Part shown: positions 13,729 to 26,153 of the stretch, piece after piece
How positions within the stretch are numbered: position 1 is the stretch's first letter
Layout of the letters: the number at the start of each line of letters is the position of its first letter
Assembly: GCA_016801845.1 (NCBI GenBank)
Contig: CM028914.1
Coordinates: forward strand, 6,704,501 to 6,768,500
Length of the DNA: 64,000 bases
DNA from: Polydactylus sextarius
Taxonomy: Eukaryota > Chordata > Actinopteri > Polynemidae
Direction of reading: 5' to 3'
Made by a program: the position numbers and the translations under genes
The notes under the pieces: generated by a model
The model's input: the letters and a program-made list of their open reading frames with translations, nothing else
What the model was told of the DNA's origin: nothing
The model's database searches: none

Positions 13729-13792
13729 TGAGACAAACACATAAACAGGAAACAAAAACGCATCTTAACTGAGACAGTTTTTTTTTTTTTTT

Positions 13793-13888
13793 TTACATAG
13801 AAAGTGAAATTTTGTCAATAAACTTGGCCATTTTGATGTCCCGTTTTGACAGTCCTCCACAGTCGTGTGTAGTCAATGTGATCTGGAC
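13793..13888 (-). CDS. pcbd2: pcbd2 coding exon 4 (C-terminus)
   Basis: Ninety-six nt on the minus strand, preceded by a CGCAG acceptor and ending in TAA. It encodes 31 residues beginning VQITLTTHDCGGL and ending with SLSM. The His in TTHDC is the third active-site histidine of the DCoH family. The frame joins exon 3 at phase 0 without adjustment. Confidence 0.9.
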   Translation of the reverse strand, partial: VQITLTTHDCGGLSKRDIKMAKFIDKISLSM

Positions 13889-14892
13889 CTGCGGCGACAT
13901 ATCAACAGTGTGTAACAATGTTTTTTATTCCTTTAAGTATCTTAAGCATTTTCTAACCCTGAAATGATAGGAGGGCAGTCTGCTGGCCCTTTATCCCTTT
14001 ATGCTTGCTTGTAAAAGCACATGTTGACCTTACTATGTATTGGTAGGTTAACTGTAGCACATGTGTTTTTTGTCAAAGGCTTACTTTCATGGGGAGTTAG
14101 GTGTTGGAGGTATTTTCTGACTAACAACAACTTATTCAGCAACTCACTACTTCTGCGCATCATCTCCAGTTGTGCTGTGTAGGTTCAGGTGTACCTAATG
14201 AACTGGCAATTGCACGTATATTAACTTGTTATTTGGCGCGAATTGCAATAAACCCAGTGGACGTCCACAGCTCTTCCTTCAGCAGAATGTTTTTAGAAAC
14301 TCTGGGTGGAGACACAGAACATAAGGAGCTGTTTGTGTCTCCGCCCACTGAGGTTTGACTCAGCCAATGAGGACGCTGCCTGGAGAGCAGCTTTTGCTCA
14401 AAAAAAAAAAAAAATAGATTTGATTTTTTTATTCCTTCCTTTTTTCGTTTTGACAGCCAGAAAAACAGAACAGACCATGAATGAATATTAATAGAAAATT
14501 AGAAGTAGCTCAGTACACAGCATCTATTTTGTCGAGGCTGAACCTCAGTCATTGTGGGATTTATGTGTAAGTGTCTGGTGGAAAGTGCTGTGGGGCCCAG
14601 AGACCTGTAGCACCATTCTACAGCCACTTTAATAAAGAGTGGATTAGGAGCAACATTCCTCTCAGAGCGGCCCGCTCCACCACACAGTAACTCAGTGGCT
14701 ACAGCCTAATGCTGAGAGATTTTCAGGGACTGGGTTTGTCATATCAACCATTACTTTATTTCTGAGGCCGAGAAAGTGAGAGAGTATGTGTGAGCGTCTG
14801 GGTTGTGAGTGATTCGTGGAGAGGAGGTAGAGGAGATATTTGCAGAGCTTTTCACAAGAAAAACGATGGGATTAGAGTGTGAAGCTACTGCG

Positions 14893-14928
<36 letters not shown>

Positions 14929-17900
14929 TTTTTTTGCACTGACTAATGAAGTGAGTTTCAGGCTTTGAGAGGAGAGCTCTCAAGAACCAGTGAGGATTGT
15001 TTGACATGAAAAAAAATCTAACTTCATCCGAGGCTGACTGATCTCGATGTGTCTGTAATCTGTTACAAACCGACCGTAGCATTGTAAACACGGCAGTAAC
15101 TCAAACACTCGCCTATGATCAGACTGTTTGATTCTACAAACTGTGATTTCTGTAACAGATACTGAACAAATGCAGCACTGTAAGTGAAACCTCAATCATT
15201 ATTACAGAGTGTGATTTGACTCATTGCGTGGACAGTTATTACCTTATTATAAACATTGAACCATTCTGGGTGATGGTTCATCTTCTCCGCCTGCAGAGCC
15301 ACTCGAGACATGAAGCCGAACGCCTGGTGAAGAAGAAAGAAGAAACAATCACCTGTCAATCAAAAACAACTCAGGAGGTTGAGACTGATTGTGGGCCGAG
15401 GCACATCTGTAGAACCACAGCGCTTTAGTTAAACTGATATGTTGTAATTTTATCAAAAGGTAAAAACTGCAGTGTGACCCAGGGGAAAATTTTGATAACA
15501 TATCAATTCATTGTTCAGTCCTAATTTATTGCAGGGTAAGAGATTAATTTTCCAGTGGCACAGTTAGTGGAGTTTTACCAAGAGACATTTCATTTAATAA
15601 ACAATTTATTTATTTATAATTTAGATTTTTTATTTTTTTTTTTAGTTTAGTTTAACGTGATTGTTTCAGACAAAATTTAAAGTAGCCTGAGGTAGGTCGG
15701 GAAAAAAAGCGTCTCCAAATAAATGATAGTAAAAATGAAATTGATAAAAAAAAAAACTGTCCAATATTATCCTGTGGATTTAATGCAACTGTAAGACTGA
15801 TCTTCCTGACAGAAAATATTGATTCCAAAATTAAAAAGCTCAGAAATCAAAAATCAGTTACAAGTAAGTTAAAGCAACTGAACCCAAAACTGCATTCAAG
15901 CACTGAATCAACTTCAATTAACTGATGACAAGGGAAGAAAAAAAAAAGAAAAAAAAAAAAAGCTTAACATACAGCGGCAAACACATCCAACACTTGGATC
16001 AATGCTGCCATCTGAGGCACAGAGAAGCACATGTAGAAAACCCTCATGAATGCATGTGTGCAATACTTGGACGTGAGGAGCACAGAGCTCGATTGCACAC
16101 ACTCAGAAACATACACACTCTTCATATATCAAGTTCGGCATGTGGCTCTCTCCAATCACAGGCCATCCAGGGAGTGATTATGGTTATTCTAATTATCTAC
16201 AAAGAGAAGAGTGAAATCCCTCGTCATGCCCACTGTGAGGAGAGGGGAAAAAAATCAGGTAGACCTATTTCAGAGCAATTTCCCACTGCAATCTCAATTA
16301 AGCCCCTAAATACTTCCTCCCTGCCTAATTAAATCAACTGAAACGCCATTGTTTACAGGCCATGGCTAAGGCCCCGTCCACCACCTGACATGACGAAACA
16401 GAATTACTCTCACAGAGGAAATTGCATTTAGCCTTTTTAGTGCATTGTAACCAATTTCTGAGACGTCCTGTTCGGTGCCGGTGCAGCGCGATGCATGTAA
16501 CACGATCGGCAGCTTGATCAAATTGGTTATCAAGGAAACCGTCTCCTGATCAATTTAAGTAATTGGCATATTCCTGCAACTTGACCCCACTGGCACCAAT
16601 TTGGAGACTGAGGCGGTCTGCTTTTTCTCAGTTCTCATTGGTTCCAACAGAGATGGTTAACCAGCCTGTCATGTCAGGTGTTGTCCAAACATGCCCTCTC
16701 CCTCTCTCTCAGGGCCAAACTCGGGCTAATCTGCTGCCGAGGAAACACTGAGTGACAGGTAAAAGGATTCAGTGTGAACACTTAAGAGTTCATGCTCATT
16801 GTCCCATTTGAAAACACCATGTTCTTTCAAAAACTCACTTTCCATTATCCAAAATATTGGTAAAGGGAGACGTATCAGTTCCTGCCTCAAAAAAAAAAAA
16901 AAAAAAAGGATTAATTAGGCTCAACTTGGAGCGACTATTTTTTATTTATTGAATGATTTATTTATTTATTTTTTACAGATTTTGCTCATTGTTTAGTTTA
17001 CTTACTTAGTTACACAACTGCCATTTTGATTCACTCTTATTCACTCATGGTGTTGTTTTGGTTGCAGAAGTCTGCTGTTTTCTTTGAAAAAGCTCTACAA
17101 ACCCACTACACACCACCAAGTCAGCACAAAACAGGTAATGGCCAGATCGAGCTGGACATTTCCATCATAACTGGGGGGGAAATTAAAAAAAAAAGAGACA
17201 GTGAATATTGGGTTTATGTACACATCTATACATCAGACTCCAAATGAATTATACATTTGGGCCGTCACATATGTGGAAATATTCAACTGTTCCACATATC
17301 AATGCAAGAGATGTGTTCACAACTTGTTTCTGTTGCCCCCAAGTGGCCAAAAAGTTTTTTCAAGCATGAAACCTACAGTAAGTTGGTTGTTTCTTTGACT
17401 AAATTTGAGGAATTGCTTACCAGTTCAAATGTTATGTGCTCATTATGGTTGCAACAAAATCGGGTTGTTTTTTATTGGAATGATTTCATGAGAATTACTG
17501 GAGACAAAAAGACTCCTGGCCTTGATCAGCACTAAGTGTACTTCCATCTTTAATACAGGGAGGATCACTTTAACACTTGGTGTCTGCCAACTGGGTCACA
17601 CCACTCTAAAGCAAAATTATCACAATAACACAGTTGTAGATTCGCAGACATTATGAGGGGTCTGCGACTACAAACATCTGCGGTCACATCAGTGTAATCT
17701 ATTTCCACACATTTCCAAACTTGGCAGTAGAAGGAACATCTTGTCTGGACCAATAACTGGTCACTTCACTCCAGTTTTGATTCAAGAAGTAGATTTCTCT
17801 TCCAAAGCCAACTCATGGCAGGATAAAGTTTACCAATGATTAAGAACAAATGCTGTATTAGTATCAAATAAGTGTGTTTTTATTTTATTTGCATTTTGAA

Positions 17901-20900
17901 TCAATTGAATTGACAGAAAACCAATCCTAACTAGAGCTTATACTCATTATCCAAACTTCAAAGTGGACAATACATGGGCAACACTGTTTTTATCTAGAGA
18001 AGTATCACACTTCCCAGAAAATTACATGTCCATGTTTAGGACTCATTGACGTGCAAACGAACCACAGAGCAAAATGTACTGTGGAGGAGCAGGGAATGTG
18101 AAACAGAAGATGACAAGTTCAGTCCATATGCAACATGAACCCTGAGAAAAGACAAAAATGAGAAGAGAAAAAGCACGGAAAGCAGTAATCTCCCTCTACA
18201 AGTGAATTGGAGTTGAATGTCCAAGACACCTGAAATCCCGAAAAGGCCTGAAAAGTCCTGCCCTACATTGGCCTCCTGTCTCAGACGGTGGTCCCTCGGG
18301 GGCAGTAAGCAAAGTAGCAGGACACAATTCTGGCGAATTGATGGTGCTACGCCTGTCTGTCACCTGTAGGTCATCTGAACACCCACCACTTGGGTCAAAC
18401 AAGAAAATAAAAGCAGCACTGAGGTCTTATGTCAACAGAGGTCAAGGACTCTCATTCTTAAAGTGCTTTGTTTACCACGTTTGTATTGCACGGGCCACAC
18501 TTCTCATGGCAGTAGGTCAGCCAGCCAGTCGGCCATCCATCCTTTTAACCAGCCAGCCATTCTTTCCAACCGGCCCAACAAGCTGTAGCTGTCAAAGTCA
18601 AATAATTTGACATGACATTATGCAGGCCCCCATCTCAAATAATCAGAAACACCCGAAGGCAGACCCCCACTATGCCCCTTTCCGCATGCACCCGCTTTTG
18701 AGGAGTCATTTTGGTGCTATTACAGCATGATTGTCATACAACACTGGATGAGACAATTTGACGTCGGAGCAGAGTGGTGTTCTCTCTCTCATTGCGGCCG
18801 TGGGCTGGAATACAGGACTCAGTTTCAAACACATGTGTCTGTTATTTACAGATCGGTTTTCCACTGCCGCGCGGTCCAGGGGCTTAGAAACGCCTGCTCT
18901 GCCTTGCCAGGACTAAGTGCATGCAGATTGTGCCTACTCTTACTTGCCTTTGACAGACACACACATGCACACGGATGCATATATGAATGCACGTATGCAA
19001 ACCTCCACAGTGTTCACGCAAGTATGCGCCGACACACACAAGAAGGCCTCCTCCATTACACACCACCATGACTACCCGATGATTACTCTGCAAGCCCCAT
19101 CATCACCCGCGTCAGCATCAGTCCCTTGGAAAACCTTCGCTCCTTCGCAGTGAAAGGCAAGAACGCTGTGAATTGCACGGTGGTGCTGGTGATGATGATG
19201 ATGACGACCACACCTCTTATGTCTCATTTCTCTTCTTTCCCCAAACGGCTCTTCCACAAGCTTCCAGCTGGCTGGACAAGGCTGCCCGCTAAGTTGACAT
19301 GTAACTTCAAGCAAAATATCAAATAATTATGAAGCAAAGCTGCCAAGCCCTAAAGTTCTTTCATGTAGTAGGAAGAGCTCTGCTGGGCATGTGTAAAATC
19401 AGCGGTATTAATCTCCTCAAATTAACTTTCTTAAAGAAGCTTCAATTTGATACTCTGGCAAAGGTGATACATGCTCTGCTATGCTGCGAACACTCGTTAA
19501 GTAACTGTACCATATGTATCTAATGTTCATGCGCGTCAACTCCTATTTATGTAAAGAGTGTCATGTAATGCTCAAGCATGGCGTTAAAGCCAACTTATGC
19601 AAACCCCTTCATTAACTGCAGTGTTACCCAGTAAGGACTTAAAAAGGCACTGGGCTCGTCAAAAGACAGCAGACGTCAGGGCCATCTTAACTTTCCCAAG
19701 GACTATCTAACCACCTCTGTTTGGGCGCCACACCTTGTGGCTTCCCTCCAGCCATTTTCACAAGGTGAGATGAATGCAGGATGCCTCCAATTCCCAGGGA
19801 AAGTTTTGTTTCGTTGATGACGGTGGGAACTGAACACTGAGCTGATTAACTGGCCTCTCATTCAGAGTAAAGGATACGGTGAGAGCGCTTGTTTAGGATA
19901 TGTGTGCACACACTACTATATGTAAGTTGTTGACAGTTTTTGCCAATTATTTAATGTTTCTTTCTAACCTTTTTGACATAACTGCTAAGGAAATCGCCAG
20001 TTTTCTGCATTCCCACCAAACCACTGAAACAGTTTATTTACAACACCAAAACTGTCCATTGACTGAATTCTTTGAGGGTTAGCAGCTCTTTAAAAACAAG
20101 TTGACTCGCCACACCCATGCCATAGTAGGAAATGTGTGGGAAACTCTAGGGAAAGCATACAAATAAATAAAGCAATAAATAAATTGAAATATTATCTAAA
20201 TTCACCCTGATTTTTAAGACTGGTTTTATCAATGAAATTGTTTTTCAAGTAAAAATGTTATTCATTATTATTATATCATCCTGATAATGACTCAAAAATC
20301 AATCTAAGTTGTAAAAACAAACCTAATTAACTATCAAAAGTAAAAAAAAAATCAAATACAGTTGAATTCTCAATTTCGTTTTTATGCCAGAGAACTTGTT
20401 GCATAGGTACAGAGCAAACGGAGCCGATATCAAGGAAGTGGCCGATGCAGGCAGAATATTTCTTCAGTGTATCCCTCTTACGTGTGTGTGTGTGTTTTGT
20501 CAAACAGGAGGGGGTTGGCTCCGAGGTTTCGTTTACGCAGGGGCTCAGTTTTAGTTGTAGGACAACTTATTCAACACAAGCGAGGCCCATAACGAGAGGC
20601 AGAGGCTTGAAGGAGATTTGGTGGGGAGGGAGCCCCCGACTGAATATATAAAAAGGAAAATCGGCCCTGGAGAACAGAGCTGAAAGAGCAGAGGGAGCTG
20701 TCTGAACACGGCACTGCTCTCTGCAGAAAACACAGCAGCTGAACTTTAAGTCCAGACACTGAGTGGACGCGGCAGCTTTTTCCTGTGCTTGTAATGTGGT
20801 TATTGTCCGCGGTGAACCGCAACTTTGTATTTCATTGTTTGTGTCAAATTCTTTCTTGATTTTTTTTTTTTTTTTTTGTTGCCGTGTTATTTTTGCATCA

Positions 20901-21787
20901 CAGTATCAGACTCTGACATTTTTTATTCTCAACTGGAGCATGAATGCGACCAACACATTCTCCCTGTTCTTTAAATGGGCTGTTTAGGGGCCTGACGGCT
21001 GACCAGAACTCAGTCTCAATAAAATATCTTATCCCTTATATAGCCCTAATAAGAAGATATCACTAAACTTTTTCAACAATTTTCCTAGGACATGCAAGAA
21101 AATATTGTCAATACTTTAATGATGACAGTTTGACCAGTGATATGATGTAATATTAGCTGTAAGCAACTTAAATTACCCAAATAGAATAAAAAGTCTGATT
21201 GATGATTAATCTGTTGCTTCATTTGTCAGTTAATCAAAGTCTTAGCTGCTTTGACAGATCAACATTCTACAAACTAAACATATTTCATTACAATGTCATA
21301 AGAGATAAAAATTGTTAATCGCATTTGTTTACTGATTACCAAAGTTGTTGACCATCCACTATCATGGTTGTCACCTAACTATGTGCCTGAGATATCTGGT
21401 GGACTTAAATAAGGAGCAGAAACTCAAAATGTTTAAGAAATGGCGTGAGAATACACGAGGCAAAAGGCAGTCGTTTCTTCCATGCCGAATGCAGATTTTG
21501 AGTGGTTGCGTTTGTAAAGAAAGAAGGAATGTCATCGTTGTCAACCTCAGCTAGCGTAACACACCAGTTGAGCATGCACAGCTCACCTCTCCTGCACAAA
21601 CTGCATTTTAAGGCTACCCATTCGACTTGTGTCACATGAAAGTTTCCACTTCATCCGCCGAAATGTAAAACAGATGGTCATCTGTAAACATACATAACCT
21701 AAAGCTTGATGCGTAAACAATATCAGAGCCTGCAACTTAAAACATGCGCAATTCCAACCAAAATTTACAGTATTAAAGAACACACAC

Positions 21788-21821
<34 letters not shown>

Positions 21822-24800
21822 ACAGATGTTTCCACATATGATTGCAGGGATTCTCACTGACCAAAGCAACTCCAGAAAGAGGATTTCACCTCTCAAACCT
21901 GATTAGATACACTGGACTTGACAAGGAAAATAACTCACATTTACTTCTCAAACTACTGCCACTAACAACGCGCAGTGTACCCACATGCCGCAGATAAATT
22001 ACTCCGCTGGTTACAACAGCATCATAACACTTTCCACTTGTTGTAATCAAAGAAAAATATTACCAAAAAGAAAAGTCTAGCTGTCATGTTCTTTTTAACT
22101 TCATTTGCAGCCATGAGTGATTCTGTGCCTCATGTATTCTGCCCCACTTCAGCAGACTGTCACTGTGGATTTGCGGAGTCATGGGTACAGCTCTACCACC
22201 CCCTAGAGACTGCAAGAGGAAGTGTTTCAACTCGCAGAAAGGAAATTTGTTATTCTCATTAAAAACATTCAGGGATCCGATTTCCTCAAGCCCGTCACAC
22301 GCAGATAAGTGGCGAATGGAAATCAGCCAGCATGTCGCTCCTCATCTCCATTCCCCTCTGGTAAAAGCCCTTTAAGAACAGCCATGAAAAACCAGCGAGA
22401 GAGTTTGTGAATATACATCGGAGAATTTGGGTGGAGGGGTTGAGGGGTTGGGGGGGTGTCTGGAGAGAGAATAAAAGAGAGTGAAAGACAGGGAGACAGA
22501 TGGAGAGAGTTGCCAACATGTAAAATTGGAACAACATGAGCTCATTCCCCAATAACATGGGGCACAGAATGGGAATGAGAGACAGACAAAGACAGGGAGA
22601 CAGAGATGGGGAAAGGAGGGTGGCAATGAGCAAGAAAAAAAAAAAAAGAGAGAAAGCAAAGCACATCCAGCAGAAGGAATGATGGGGTTGTTAGTGGTTT
22701 GTGAACCAGATGAAACATTTTAACCAATTTGATTGTTTGTGAAAGAAATCATTCTGATCGAAACCCCAATTGCTGCCAACTGGCTGCCTGGCGTGTCTCA
22801 GTGTAATGAGGCCCGACGTGTCGGGGTAAGAGGAGAGGCTTTGGAGGCAGGAGGAGCAGATGGGGGAGGTCAGCGCTCACCTTCCGACTTCAAACACAGG
22901 GAAGTGTAAAAACAGACTATTTTAGGAGCTAAAACAACTAACGATGGGATTAGAGGAAGTCCTCTAAGTGGCCTTGAGATGTTGCAGTTTACTTCGCCTC
23001 AGTACAGGGCTGAGGCAAAGTAGCATGTGGCCTAACAGTGCTCTGCCAAAAACATTTCTTTAACCAGAACGTGTTAGAGCTGGTTCCAGCTCCCATGAAG
23101 GACACAACATCTATGCCACTTCTGAGAGGTCTGCTGGTTTTATCTGACTTGTCCTGATTTGATGAATCCCATTTGTCTGGTACAGGAAGCTATTTAAACC
23201 AAACACATATTAGTGTTTGCAGCGCCTCTTGAGGTAGGTCTGTTACTGAAGATCCTGAGGAGGAATGATATCATACTCTAATCGAAATATTGTTTGGCAG
23301 TTTGTGTTTAAGGACTACATATACATATACACTATATGTTAATACCTTTTTATTTTTTCACCTTTGTTTCTCATTTAAATAATTCATGTATACTGTCCCT
23401 GTGCTTCAAACATATACAAAGGAAGCGCATTAATTTTATATCAAAGGGCAAAAATTACATTGGGGCATTGGTCTCAGCAACATGAAATGTTTTGACAGTG
23501 ACTGACATATCCTGAACTGTCCTGATGACATTAGAGCTGGATGTCGAAAAATCCAAAACTTTCCATGTCCTGAACAAAATGCATCTGCAGATTAAAGTAA
23601 TGATTTGGCATCGAACGCTTGTTTACACTCACAGACTCGTTCAGTTATTCTCTGATTAAATATTTGTCGATATAAATCATAAGTCTGTTTGGTTTATTTG
23701 AGATGATGTTAAACACTAATGCACTGAATTCTGCCATGTTTTGAGAAGTGAAAAAAACATTTTTTTTTTTTTTTTTTTATCGTGGTTTAAGAAACTCGTA
23801 ATTTAGTTACATTAAAACAGACCGTGATTAGGTTGCTTTGAAATTAAGTGAAGTGAAAAGAAAGTATCCATCGTATGGCGCAAAAATAAAACATTTCATT
23901 TCATTCATTTAGTGATAAAATGTTAATAATGCTAAATTAAAAGATTTAAAATGTATCTTATTGATATTATAACAATGACTTTTACCATTATCGAAAATTT
24001 TAAAGTGATACCAAATTCTAGATATGATGAACTTGCTTATTTAGTGTTTTCAGTCTTTTACACTACTGAATAAAAACATCTGGCTATTATGAACTGTAGC
24101 GTTTGTTGAGTCTCATCATGTATGTCCCATTGATCAGGAAACATTTCCAAGGAATAAAAAAAAGCTTTTTTTTTTTCCAAACAACAACTTTAAAAAAAAC
24201 TCATTTACTCTTTTCTTTGCAGATGAGATCAAAAACAATCCAAGAACCAAGAAAAACCAGCGAAAGCAGAGAAGAACCTGCCCGCTGCTACACCTGCAAC
24301 CAATCAGCATATAAACACAGATGAATTTCTGTGTTTCCGATGGTTAGCGAGCTGCGTCTGGTGGTCTGTGTCCAGATCCCCATCAAACAAACCCCCAGCC
24401 AGCGTACAACAGCCCCCTGAAGACCACAGCAGATCGCAGACGCAGACAGATTTCCATAGCTACAAAAACTTTTTGAAAAAAATGTTTCATCGCAGACTCT
24501 GGCAGCTCTTTGGAATAACAAACTACAAAGACTGAAGCAGATGTCAACTGTCTGTGTGTTCTTTCTTTTTCTTAAAAAAAAAAAAACATATACACTCTCA
24601 TCAGCTACACAGCGATGCAGAGTATAATCAATTTGATGACCCTAGTAAATAATTACTTAAGAAACAAAATCTTTAATCAAAATCATTTTTATCCATTTTG
24701 TATTATTTTGCAGATTGTGTGTGTAGATACAGAAACCAGTCCCACCCACACCAACTAAAATGTACCTGCCTATGCTGACTAAACTGTCAGCTTTACCTAC

Positions 24801-25434
24801 ATGTAATCTTGTAATCTAAATATATACACACTCACCTGGTTAAAGGTTTTGAAATGAAGCTCTTTGAAGATGGCATCACGGTCTTCTACCTGCATCCAGC
24901 CAGTGGCCCTCAGCTCCATAACCATCTCGTCTCTGTCTGCAGGAGAGAGCCAGTGGGAGTCTGACGACTGGAGACAATCACACACAACATGTACACTGTG
25001 AACCAACACTATTCACTTCGGTATAAAAGCATCTATTCTGTATCAATTTGTATTAACTAAAAAAAAAAAACAGGATGCTGTATATTTGTTATTGTTTTTA
25101 AAGTGGGAGTTCATTATTTAATATCACATCTCTAAAACTATTACTCTAACTTGCTTTATTATAAATCAGAATCAGAAATATTTTATTGATCCTGAGTGGG
25201 AAATTGAATTCTTGACAGTTGGTCTAGGAATTAAAGGAACATAGCAGATGAGAATATAGAAATCAAAGTGTAAAGATATAAATTAAATGTGTAGAAAAAG
25301 AAATAAAGACATGACATAGGAATAAAAATATCAAATATCAAACAAAAATATCAAAATATAGAAATCAAAAATCCAAATTTAAGGATCATAAAAGTTGTGT
25401 TTATATCTAATACAATATATATATATATATATAT

Positions 25435-25524
<90 letters not shown>

Positions 25525-26093
25525 TTTGGCCTCTCCCTCACTATGAAAGTAATTTTTAAGTGTAAATTGTTGGAAAATGACACAGTTTTCACATTTCTTT
25601 ATTCCAAAGGAATCTCATTGTGAAGTAATGCTTTTAGCATGAATACATGTCATCTATATAAGATTTAAATCATTTTATCAGTGTCTCATGATTTCAAGTC
25701 AACCCTGTTCCTGACACCAGAAAACCCTGTAAAATAACGACACATTTCAGCAGCGACAATTTACAGGAGGTTACATCATTTACAGGAAGAGGATTTTCAA
25801 CAGTTAAAAGTTTCTCTCTTCTAATAATGTACAACGGGGAAGAATTATTTCAATTAAAATAATATTTTGTGTATGTTGATATTTACCATGTCTACATGTA
25901 AAAGTGTATGATGTGCTCTTGTGACGTTGAGCATTAGCTAGGTAGGGGCAAATCATCTTCAAATCGTCGACTCTAAAATGTACATGTTATGTGTTTTTAT
26001 TAAATACTTTGTACAAATTTCTTGAATTTTCTTATTATATCTGCATAAAAAATATACGAGATAAATATGTAAACATGTGGGGGTGTTACATCA

Positions 26094-26153
<60 letters not shown>

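Larger units (their letters stand above)
15324..24835 (-). other. pcbd2 intron 2 (about 9.5 kb)
   Basis: Large intron between the GTGAGTG donor of exon 2 and the acceptor of exon 3. It holds poly(A/T) runs, a (CA)n tract at about 21779-21823, a CCAGCCAG-type tract near 18518-18565, a GATGAT run near 19188 and a TATA-containing promoter-like segment near 20.5-20.8 kb. Stretches at about 16380-16780 and 19600-19870 have even base composition and few simple repeats, as conserved noncoding elements often do. No coding exon of another gene was recognised on either strand. Confidence 0.7.

Noticed and set aside
22295..22727. Overlapping minus-strand frames rich in Ser, Phe, Leu and Pro
   Set aside because: They come from a purine-rich GAGA-type low-complexity stretch inside pcbd2 intron 2; no family match.
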